A stretch of DNA of 11,986 bases from JBNLBT01 sp050303435 (GTDB taxonomy: Bacteria > Pseudomonadota > Gammaproteobacteria > Xanthomonadales > Marinicellaceae): contig JBNLBT010000099.1 of assembly GCA_050303435.1 (NCBI GenBank), positions 1 through 11,986 on the forward strand, written 5' to 3'. Within the stretch, counting starts at the first letter, position 1. Each line of letters opens with the position of its first letter. Shown piece after piece: positions 6,464 to 11,986 of this stretch. The position numbers were made by a program, and so were the translations under genes. The notes below the pieces were generated by a model that saw only the letters and a list, made by a program, of their open reading frames with translations, had not been told where the DNA came from and searched no databases.

Positions 6464-6730
6464 ATGCGCTGCCTGTCTCTTGCAACAATGACGCTGATCC
6501 TGGCGCACCTCCTGGCGATGTATACAGCCCAGCTTGTGGTGCGGAAATTTCGATTGCAACACAACGACTGGGTGTTGATTCTGTTGCCGTATTGGTCTCT
6601 TTTGTTTCTGCCGATTCTGCCCACAGAAACACGGGAAACAGACGCAAGCAAAGACAACACAATTCGTGCATCGGACGTGTTCATTTTGCTGGTTTTGGTG
6701 GTCATGGCGGTTTACAAACTGTATTGTTGA
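6464..6730 (+). CDS. Small integral membrane protein, about 3 TM
   Basis: An 88-residue protein with three hydrophobic segments (about 5-26, 36-52, 70-86) separated by charged loops (RKFRLQHND and TETRETDASKDN). An AGGA ribosome site stands nine bases before the ATG. The stop of the exported helical gene is 21 bp upstream. A competing frame in the same place gives a cysteine- and proline-rich sequence without a recognisable pattern, so this frame is preferred. Its function is unknown; the size is compatible with a helper or immunity-type membrane protein, but nothing specific shows this. Confidence 0.65.
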   Translation: MRCLSLATMTLILAHLLAMYTAQLVVRKFRLQHNDWVLILLPYWSLLFLPILPTETRETDASKDNTIRASDVFILLVLVVMAVYKLYC

Positions 6731-6808
6731 TGCATGCAATGAAGGTGGAAATGATTCAGCGCAGCGTTGCTGCACATGCGATCACAAGTCATTGGAGAAA
6801 GAACGGAT

Positions 6809-7249
6809 ATGGTTGATGCACAAAGCCAATATGAACAGGCGCTGGCCGAAGCGCGAAAAGAAACGCCGGACATTCCCCGCGTACTGCAGCTGTTGAATGC
6901 ATCGATGGCTGCAGGCAACGCGGATTCCGCCTACGCACTGGCCACCTGGCATTTGTTTGGTCACCACGTTGAGAAGGATTGGAACAAGGCGGTGTTTTTA
7001 TTGAAGAAAGCCACGCGCGGGAAAATTCCCAGCGCCTTTTACGATCTGGCCATTTGTTACGAAAAGGGGCATGGCGTCAAAAAGGATGAAGCCGAAGCGT
7101 TTCGTTTGTATTTACAGGCGGCCTTGCGGGGCGATGATCAGTCGCATGCTGAAGTGGCGAGGTGTTACCATTACGGCATTGGCATCGAGGAAGACCGGGA
7201 CCTGGCCGAAATCTGGTATGAACGGGCGGATGAATTGGGTGTCGATTGA
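6809..7249 (+). CDS. Sel1-like repeat protein
   Basis: A 146-residue all-helical protein built of about three Sel1-like repeats (a TPR subclass): 37-72 (YALATWHLFGHHVEKDWNKA), 73-108 (LAICYEKGHGVKKDEAEAF) and 109-144 (VARCYHYGIGIEEDRDLAE), each with the typical LA..Y..G.GV..D...A pattern. The first 36 residues form an extra helix pair. No signal peptide, so it is cytoplasmic. Sel1 repeats mediate protein-protein contacts, and bacterial members often assist complexes or signalling. The ATG is chosen for GGAGA ten bases upstream and because the sequence before it does not resemble the family. It is followed 21 bp later by a second Sel1 protein. Confidence 0.88.
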   Translation: MVDAQSQYEQALAEARKETPDIPRVLQLLNASMAAGNADSAYALATWHLFGHHVEKDWNKAVFLLKKATRGKIPSAFYDLAICYEKGHGVKKDEAEAFRLYLQAALRGDDQSHAEVARCYHYGIGIEEDRDLAEIWYERADELGVD

Positions 7250-7270
7250 CTCTTTTGAAGGGGATTTATC

Positions 7271-7825
7271 GTGAAAACATGCATTCATTTGCCGAGTGAA
7301 GAGGCCTGCCTGTTGTCTTATTATCGGACATTGGACGACGCAGCAGGGTTTGTTGGGGCTTTGAATGCTTTGCAGGCCGTGCGTTGCGATGAGTTCAGGT
7401 CCAAGTTGGATTATCTACAAGAAGACGCGCGGGGCAATGCGGCGCTGATGCACGCCTTTCTTTCCCAAGAGGGCGAATGCGAAGATGAATTTGCACGGCG
7501 GCGCGAACGGGTGTTCGCGGACGCATTGCAGCGCGGCAATCCGATCGCACAGTACGCCGAGGCCTGTCGCTGCGACGATGGCGCGGGCCGGGTGCAGGAC
7601 AAAAGGCAGGCCTTTGCTTGGTATGAACGGTCGGCGGCACAACAATTTGCGCCCGCAATGACCTGTTTGGCCATCTGTTTATTTTATGGCGTGGTCTGTG
7701 AAACCGATCGGCCACGCGCTGTGCGGCTGCTCACCGAGGCCGAGGCGCTGGGCGATGCGTTGGCGACCGATTATTTAAACATTCCTGAGGTGCGCGCGTT
7801 TGTGCAATCCGGGGAAGGGGCCTGA
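7271..7825 (+). CDS. Second Sel1/TPR-like repeat protein
   Basis: A 184-residue cytoplasmic helical protein starting with GTG, with a GAAGGGG ribosome site about 7 nt upstream. Residues 88-124 (IAQYAEACRCDDGAGRVQDKR) and 125-161 (CLAICLFYGVVCETDRPRAV) are two Sel1-like repeats; the first 85 residues are helical but degenerate. It is cysteine-rich for a cytoplasmic protein (Cys 4, 13, 39, 70, 99, 101, 132, 136, 143), with no visible metal motif. It follows the first Sel1 gene by 21 bp and precedes the next gene by one base, so these three are almost certainly one operon. Confidence 0.82.
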   Translation: MKTCIHLPSEEACLLSYYRTLDDAAGFVGALNALQAVRCDEFRSKLDYLQEDARGNAALMHAFLSQEGECEDEFARRRERVFADALQRGNPIAQYAEACRCDDGAGRVQDKRQAFAWYERSAAQQFAPAMTCLAICLFYGVVCETDRPRAVRLLTEAEALGDALATDYLNIPEVRAFVQSGEGA

Positions 7826-7826
7826 A

Positions 7827-8303
7827 ATGGAATCTGCTGAAGACCGTTCCTCACGCCTGGTGTCCGACATTTTATCGCACACCGCGGTGCGCTGTTTCAA
7901 ACTGGATGCGCGCGCGGCCATGGCCGAGTTTGACCGGGCCGGGACCGAATGCAAACTGAAAGTGGACGATGCGCGCCTGCACGTTGAGATTGATCGACGG
8001 GTGGCGGAATGGCAGCTGCGTTTGTTGTGTGATAAGAAAGCACCGATCGCAACGGTGGAGGCGGCCCTGGCTCAGCTGCATTCGTTGGGGTATGAAAACG
8101 CTGGGTGGCAGGCAGAAAATGAATTGTATTTCGCGATTTACTGCGTGCGCACGCGTCGATTTGACCGGGCCCGTGAAATGTTGCAGGGCATTCACGCGGA
8201 ATTGTCGGCGGCCGAATTGCCGGCGGAATATAAAAACCACTTGATCCAATGCGTCAAGGACTGGGCTGCGCGCAATGAAAAGGCGGCCAAAAAAAGCACT
8301 TGA
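7827..8303 (+). CDS. Hypothetical helical, TPR-like protein
   Basis: A 158-residue all-helical, charged protein without signal peptide or TM. Residues 97-127 (ENELYFAIYCVRTRRFDRARE) read like one TPR hairpin, and the rest are amphipathic helices. A strong GGGGAAGGGG ribosome site inside the end of the preceding gene supports the ATG, one base after that gene's stop. Position and fold type suggest it works with the two Sel1 proteins, perhaps as a helical scaffold; this is inference. It ends in a lysine-rich tail (EKAAKKST). Confidence 0.75.
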   Translation: MESAEDRSSRLVSDILSHTAVRCFKLDARAAMAEFDRAGTECKLKVDDARLHVEIDRRVAEWQLRLLCDKKAPIATVEAALAQLHSLGYENAGWQAENELYFAIYCVRTRRFDRAREMLQGIHAELSAAELPAEYKNHLIQCVKDWAARNEKAAKKST

Positions 8304-8367
8304 GCGCGTCGGGTGTTGATTCAGACACCAAATTTCACAAAAATTTAAGCCGCGCGGGGCCATCCTG

Positions 8368-8376
8368 TGCTATTTT
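8368..8376 (+). promoter_or_regulatory. Possible extended -10 element
   Basis: TG-C-TATTTT fits an extended -10 and lies about 35 bp before the next start codon. No good -35 is seen at the usual distance. If real, the gene at 8411 has its own promoter. Confidence 0.25.
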
Positions 8377-8410
8377 TGGGGTGGTACGGCGCAATGCGCG
8401 GGTGGGAGCT

Positions 8411-8866
8411 ATGAAAAAATTGAATTGGCATGAAAACGCGGGCGAGATGGACCCGGCCTGGATCAATGGGCATGCGGACGCTTTAACTTCTGCGACCGGT
8501 CGGCGCGGGCGGGGTGCGATGCAATCGAAGAAATCTTGGGGCGGTCTGCCGGCGCTGCAATCGGCGCAACATTTCAAGGTCGGGCAGCAGTATTACCTGG
8601 TGATGGGCGATCTCAACGACGCGGCACAGCCGCTGATCGTCAGTCTGGTGTACGTCAAAAAAGAGCGCATGAAAAGCGGCGCGTTTCGCTGGCATTTCCG
8701 CAACCTCGATGCCAACAGCTGTTTCCGCAACTACGAAAACCCCAACGGCGAATTGACCTTCGACAAGACCACCGTGATCATGGTCAAGTCACTGGACCAG
8801 CTGACCGAAGAACTGCAGGTTCTGAAAGATCTGCTGGCGCGCCGCCAGCGCCGCTGGCGGGGTTGA
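8411..8866 (+). CDS. Hypothetical protein with divergent copy of the module
   Basis: A 151-residue soluble protein. Residues 60-137 align by eye with the 86-residue module of the two genes at 3490 and 4110: YYL(V/M)(M/L), then PLIV(S/T)L, then G.xx(W)(H/V)F, then (T/R)FD, V and L.xE(L/M). Spacing from PLIV to the end is almost the same (15, 23-24, 8 and 6 residues between anchors), so I take it as a distant third member of that unnamed family. The N-terminal 45 residues are polar and basic and the last 15 are very arginine-rich (LLARRQRRWRG). The ATG at 8411 has only a closely spaced GGGAG; starts at 8447 or 8522 are possible and would remove part of the polar leader. Composition is GC-rich like the flanking chromosome. 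Confidence 0.65.
   Translation: MKKLNWHENAGEMDPAWINGHADALTSATGRRGRGAMQSKKSWGGLPALQSAQHFKVGQQYYLVMGDLNDAAQPLIVSLVYVKKERMKSGAFRWHFRNLDANSCFRNYENPNGELTFDKTTVIMVKSLDQLTEELQVLKDLLARRQRRWRG
8842..8860. other. Perfect hairpin at gene 3' end
   Basis: CCGCCAGCG and CGCTGGCGG form a 9-bp inverted repeat around one base, and a competing arm GCTGGCG lies just upstream. It is inside the last codons of the gene. It lacks a T run, so it is not a clear terminator. Confidence 0.4.
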
Positions 8867-8913
8867 GTGCGGGCGCGTCCTGCGACTGCACAACATTGAA
8901 TTCAAATCAGCAT

Positions 8914-8930
8914 CGCGCCAGCGTGGCGCG
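8914..8930. terminator. Weak hairpin between convergent genes
   Basis: CGCGCCA-gcg-TGGCGCG forms a 7-bp stem in the 84-bp gap between the module gene and the protease gene. No T run follows on either strand, so it is at most a Rho-assisted or pausing site. Confidence 0.25.
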
Positions 8931-8950
8931 GACAGAAATAACGCAGCGTC

Positions 8951-11236
8951 TCATTCAAACGGCGATGAGTTGAAGCCGTTGTTCCAGATCAGATCGGTCA
9001 GTTGCACCGCGCAGTTGTAGCACACCAGAGCAAAATCCTGCCGCGGTGTGGTCGGGTTGTGCACATCCAGGGCGTCGTCAGCAATGTTCGCGGCGAGCAC
9101 GTTCAATGTCATCAGACCGCCGTTGTGCTGATCCGGGCGCAGGAACGCCCCTTCCATGTTGTTGACCGCATCGGCGCTGCCGCCTGTCTCGGAAAAGGCG
9201 TCGACGCCAAACACGTTGCCCAGGTAGGTGTCGCCGCCAGCGCTGACACTCAAATCCAGATCATTGACCCAGGCCTGTGAAGTGCCGCCCAGTCCGGCGC
9301 CAGGGGCGTCGGTCCACACCAGCATGATGCGCACCGGCAGGGATGGGTTGACCGCCTGCAGTTGCGCAGTCCACTGTTGCCCGCTGGCGGTGAACACGTG
9401 ACTCTGATCCAGGTGATGCATCGGCGCGGTCGGATTGATCACCGCGTCCAGATCGATGCGGCCCCAGCCCTGTTTGCGGTCCGGGCGGTTGCCCAGCGTG
9501 CCGCCGTCGGCGTCGCGAAAACCGGACAGATTCATCGCCACTGCAGTGAACACCGCTTTGATCAATGCCGGACTCGGGTCCACACCGTTTTGCGCTTTAA
9601 AACGTTGCCAGAACAGCGAAACCGAACCGGACACCACCGGCGAGGCCATTGAAGTGCCGCATTTGGTGCCGTAACCTGAGGCGCTGTCGGGGGCATCGGT
9701 GGAACAACCGGGGGCCACGATGTGTGGCACCAGACGGCCGTCGCAAGCCGGACCGTGCGCGCTGTTGCCCGACACATCGAAAATATCGGTGGTCTGATTC
9801 AGCGAACCGTTCTGCAGTTTGGTGGAGCCCACGGCGAACAGATTTTTGGCTTCATCCGGTGAACCCAGTGAGCTCGGTGAACAGGCACCAAAGCTGTCGC
9901 CGTTGCCGTTCATGATGGACCACACCGCCAGCACAGGCTGCGGGCCCGGGGTGTCCGGGTCGGCGTCGCGGCTGATCATGTCGACTTCCATGGTGGGGAT
10001 GTCGTAGCCTTGCGGGGAGCCGGTCGGCCCCCAGGAATTGTTGGTCAGCAGCGCGCCGTTGACCGCCGAGTCTTTATAGATTTCCAGCATGCCGCCGGGC
10101 ACCATGCCACCCGGGCCGGCACCCAGCAAGGGGCCGTAGCGCTGCTCCAGCAGGGTCACGCCGGGGGCCACACCCAAGCCACGCAGAAAGCCATTTGGAT
10201 CGGTTGTGCCTGATGCCGCGGTGCCGCCGATGGCGCCGGCCACGTGGGTGCCGTGAGAATTCACCGAATCGCTGCAGCTGGCGCCGGGGCCGGTGCAATT
10301 GATCACGCTGCCGCTCAGGTCCGGGTGGCTGTTGTAAACGCCGCCATCGACCACACCGACGGTGATGCCGGCGCCGGTCAGGCCGGTGGCGCTCAGCCAG
10401 GTCTGATAGCCGGTGGCGATGATGTTGCCGCCGTCGTAGTTGCCGACGATGGACTGCTGGCTCATTTCACCGCGCGGACCGGCGTCCTGTTGGATGCGCT
10501 GCACCGTCAGCACGCCCGGTGTTGTGGCCAGCGCCGTGTATTTATTGCCACTGAGATAGAACATCAGGGCGCTGAAGTCGCGGTTGATTGGACGCACACT
10601 CACGCCGCGTGCCTGCAGTTGCTGCAGACGATCACTCAATGCCTCTGCGGCATCGCGGTGCACCAGGGCCATGGTCGGTTCGGGCGCATCGCCCAGATCG
10701 CGCAGCGATGACTGCAATCGCAACGCCGGAAAAAACGGACCGCCCCAGCGCGCCGCGCGGTGCGCGGTTGCAAACGCTTGCACCCCTGCGGCATCGGCCC
10801 ACACCAGTTGCGCGTACGGCTGGAAAGTTTTCAATGGCTGAAGTCCGGCTGCACGCATGGCCCTGAGCCACTCGGATTTCATCGGTCCGCGCATTTGCAG
10901 CAAATAAAAGTCTTTGGCGCCGCCGGCGTGATCGCGCAGCCAGAAATCGTCCGGTACGCCGTCCAGCGGGTCCAGAGTTTGGTCACCAACGCGCAGGTGA
11001 AACGCGTCATTGATGTACTGCGTGCGTGCAGCTGAACTTAAGTTGTTCAGCGCATCCGCAGGTTCTGACAGCCACAAAAAAGCGCCGTAGTCGATGGCCT
11101 GATCGGCCAGCAGCTGGCGGTCCTGGGCTTGCGGATGATCAATGCGGATCGCTTGCGTGGCGGCGGCGGTGTGCACTGCGGCCAGCCACAGCGCAGCGCT
11201 TAAAAAGAGGGGTCTCAGTGCAGTGTTGGTTTTCAT
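8951..11236 (-). CDS. Secreted S8 subtilisin-like serine protease
   Basis: A 761-residue peptidase of family S8 with a Sec signal peptide (cut near AAA-TQ at residues 26-27), a long N-terminal region of about 260 residues that is probably a propeptide, and the catalytic domain at about 285-605. The triad is visible: Asp297 in VGVVDGGV, His328 in NSHGTHVAG and Ser529 in GTSMASP. TNNSWGP at 398-404 and MNGNGD at 442-447 fit the substrate strand and oxyanion-hole Asn region. Residues about 610-745 form a beta-rich C-terminal domain (PVRIMLVWTDAPG, WVNDLDLSV) like that of KP-43-type subtilases. The tail LIWNNGFNSSPFE may be a sorting tail. The ATG has GGAGG 11 bases upstream. Likely role is extracellular protein breakdown. 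It is convergent with the island, so probably functionally separate. Confidence 0.95.
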   Translation of the reverse strand: MKTNTALRPLFLSAALWLAAVHTAAATQAIRIDHPQAQDRQLLADQAIDYGAFLWLSEPADALNNLSSAARTQYINDAFHLRVGDQTLDPLDGVPDDFWLRDHAGGAKDFYLLQMRGPMKSEWLRAMRAAGLQPLKTFQPYAQLVWADAAGVQAFATAHRAARWGGPFFPALRLQSSLRDLGDAPEPTMALVHRDAAEALSDRLQQLQARGVSVRPINRDFSALMFYLSGNKYTALATTPGVLTVQRIQQDAGPRGEMSQQSIVGNYDGGNIIATGYQTWLSATGLTGAGITVGVVDGGVYNSHPDLSGSVINCTGPGASCSDSVNSHGTHVAGAIGGTAASGTTDPNGFLRGLGVAPGVTLLEQRYGPLLGAGPGGMVPGGMLEIYKDSAVNGALLTNNSWGPTGSPQGYDIPTMEVDMISRDADPDTPGPQPVLAVWSIMNGNGDSFGACSPSSLGSPDEAKNLFAVGSTKLQNGSLNQTTDIFDVSGNSAHGPACDGRLVPHIVAPGCSTDAPDSASGYGTKCGTSMASPVVSGSVSLFWQRFKAQNGVDPSPALIKAVFTAVAMNLSGFRDADGGTLGNRPDRKQGWGRIDLDAVINPTAPMHHLDQSHVFTASGQQWTAQLQAVNPSLPVRIMLVWTDAPGAGLGGTSQAWVNDLDLSVSAGGDTYLGNVFGVDAFSETGGSADAVNNMEGAFLRPDQHNGGLMTLNVLAANIADDALDVHNPTTPRQDFALVCYNCAVQLTDLIWNNGFNSSPFE

Positions 11237-11294
11237 GGTGTCAGGTGCCTCCGGGTGTTCATGCTGACCGACCGGATGTATTTCCGGTCAGATC

Positions 11295-11322
11295 ATTCTA
11301 CACGCGCAGCGGGGCTTGGCAA
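11295..11322 (-). promoter_or_regulatory. Promoter of the subtilase gene
   Basis: On the minus strand, TTGCCA (11317-11322) and TAGAAT (11295-11300) are separated by 16 bp, a good sigma-70 match. The predicted transcript starts near 11288, about 50 nt before the start codon, and begins with a GACCGG/CCGGTC hairpin (11270-11289). Confidence 0.55.
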
Positions 11323-11412
11323 GCGATATGTGCCGATGCTTCTGACCGGCTGTTGACAGAATGTGTGCGCATCGCTGCGGCCGCAAGGCAGGTTTTTGAA
11401 CGACTGAATGTG

Positions 11413-11436
11413 TTATTCAACCAAATGGTTGAATAA
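11413..11436. promoter_or_regulatory. ArsR-type operator 1
   Basis: Perfect inverted repeat TTATTCAACC / GGTTGAATAA with a 4-base centre. Its right arm contains the -35 box of the arsR-type gene (TTGAAT, 11429-11434). It is probably bound by the ArsR dimer encoded just downstream, which would block RNA polymerase. Confidence 0.75.
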
Positions 11437-11457
11437 TCAATCGACACGTGCTATATT
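11429..11457 (+). promoter_or_regulatory. Promoter of the ArsR-SRPBCC operon
   Basis: TTGAAT and TATATT are separated by exactly 17 bp, and TG-C precedes the -10 as an extended element. The expected start of transcription is about 11464-11465, the first base of the ATG, so the mRNA should be leaderless. No Shine-Dalgarno site exists between the -10 and the ATG. Confidence 0.65.
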
Positions 11458-11476
11458 TAACCGCATGGTTGAATAT
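11453..11476. promoter_or_regulatory. ArsR-type operator 2, over the start codon
   Basis: ATATTTAACC / GGTTGAATAT with a 4-base centre and one mismatch between arms, sharing the AACC..GGTTGAAT core of operator 1. The two centres are 40 bp apart, close to four helical turns, so both can be bound on the same face. The left arm covers the -10 and the right arm is the first codons of the gene. Confidence 0.75.
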
Positions 11477-11839
11477 ACAGAGCAGCAACTGGATCGCCTG
11501 TTTCAGGCTTTGGCGGATCGCACCCGGCGGGCGCTGTTGCAGCGCCTGCAGGGCGGGGCCTGCACGGTGGGCGAGCTGGCGCGGCCGTTCAGCGTGTCAC
11601 TGGCGGCGATTTCCAAGCACCTGAAAGTGCTGGAACGGGCCGGGCTGGTGCGGCGGCGCACGCGCGGCGTGACGCATCACATGGAGATCGACTGGGAAGC
11701 GTTGCAGGGCGCAGAGGACTGGCTGGCATCGCACACGCGCTTTTGGCGGGCGCAATTGGGGCGCATGCAACAGCGGCTTGAAGCAGATCATGCAGCGGCC
11801 GCCAACACACAACAAAACTCTGGAGAGGAAACGACATGA
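11465..11839 (+). CDS. ArsR-family winged-helix repressor
   Basis: A 124-residue DNA-binding repressor. Residues 8-75 are the winged helix: LFQALADRTRRALLQRL, then CTVGELARPFSVSLAAISKHL with the recognition helix at about 46-57, then the wing RRRTRGVTHHMEI. Metal-binding ArsR cysteine pairs are missing (one Cys only), so this is not a metal sensor; it belongs with the ArsR proteins paired to SRPBCC/AHSA1 partners. The ATG at 11465 is chosen because the domain begins at once and the promoter points to it; an earlier in-frame ATG at 11408 would place the promoter inside the gene. The stop overlaps the next start as ATGA. It is likely autoregulated through the two operators. Confidence 0.93.
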   Translation: MVEYTEQQLDRLFQALADRTRRALLQRLQGGACTVGELARPFSVSLAAISKHLKVLERAGLVRRRTRGVTHHMEIDWEALQGAEDWLASHTRFWRAQLGRMQQRLEADHAAAANTQQNSGEETT

Positions 11840-11986
11840 ATCTTGTCAGCGAAGAATTAAAAATCGAACAGTTCATCCGCGCGCCGCGCGCACGGGTGTT
11901 TGCCGCCTGGCTGGACCCGGCCGACGTGCGGCGCTGGTTTGAGCCGCCCGAAATGCGCGTGACGGTGGCCGAGATCGATCCGGTGG
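11836..11986 (+). CDS. SRPBCC / AHSA1-like protein, cut by window edge
   Basis: The first 50 residues are in the window (MNLVSEELKIEQFIRAPRA, then RVFAAWLDPADVRRWFEPP). The pattern of a beta strand, then APRARVFAAWLDP...RWF, is the start of the SRPBCC fold in the Activator-of-Hsp90-ATPase-like family, which bind small hydrophobic ligands. Its usual partner is an ArsR-type repressor, as here, with an ATGA overlap and a GGAGAGG ribosome site. The remainder lies outside. Confidence 0.88.
   Translation, partial: MNLVSEELKIEQFIRAPRARVFAAWLDPADVRRWFEPPEMRVTVAEIDPV

Noticed and set aside
6439..6816. Plus-strand frame with ATGA overlap to the exported helical gene
   Set aside because: The overlap is attractive, but the product is unpatterned, and the alternative frame at 6464 has a proper ribosome site and clear TM helices.
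9362..10711. Several plus-strand frames opposite the subtilase
   Set aside because: All are shadows of the protease gene, whose catalytic motifs are intact on the other strand.
11353..11358. Perfect TTGACA box
   Set aside because: No -10 element stands 16-18 bp downstream on the plus strand, and the TTGAAT/TATATT pair closer to the ArsR-type gene is better placed.

Overview
The window reads as a chromosomal segment of a GC-rich Gram-negative bacterium. Evidence is lipoprotein and Sec-type signal peptides, short overlapping genes with GTG/ATG starts, and GC-rich flanking genes. A gammaproteobacterium of the Xanthomonadales/Lysobacterales type is my best guess, resting on general flavour (secreted subtilase with a GFN..FE-like tail, ArsR-SRPBCC pair); this is inference, not proof.

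Left flank (1-2844, all on the minus strand): a membrane-anchored metal-dependent amidohydrolase, cut by the window edge, and upstream of it an AraC-family regulator whose N-terminal half is a multi-pass membrane domain. The 480 bp between them carry two copies of a roughly 141 bp structured repeat. Its first hairpin shows compensatory base changes between the copies.

Centre (about 2945-8866, all on the plus strand): an accessory island of eleven small genes with no obvious housekeeping role. In order they are an N-terminally hydrophobic beta-rich protein, a short protein carrying an 86-residue module, a 4-TM protein carrying a 96%-identical copy of that module, a lipoprotein, two cysteine-containing exported proteins, a small three-TM protein, two Sel1-repeat proteins, a helical TPR-like protein, and a protein that ends in a divergent third member of the module family. 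The module copies are about 60% GC by hand count inside roughly 40% GC surroundings, which suggests shuffling of the module between genes. The mix of envelope proteins, Sel1 proteins and duplicated modules is reminiscent of contact-dependent effector/immunity or secretion-cargo loci, but no secretion gene or recognised toxin is visible.

Right flank (8951-11986): a large secreted S8 subtilisin-like protease on the minus strand, convergent with the island. Divergent from it is an ArsR-SRPBCC (AHSA1-like) operon. The ArsR gene has two palindromic operators 40 bp apart and a good promoter that predicts a leaderless mRNA, with one operator lying over the start codon.

No tRNA, rRNA, CRISPR array, transposase or integrase was seen.
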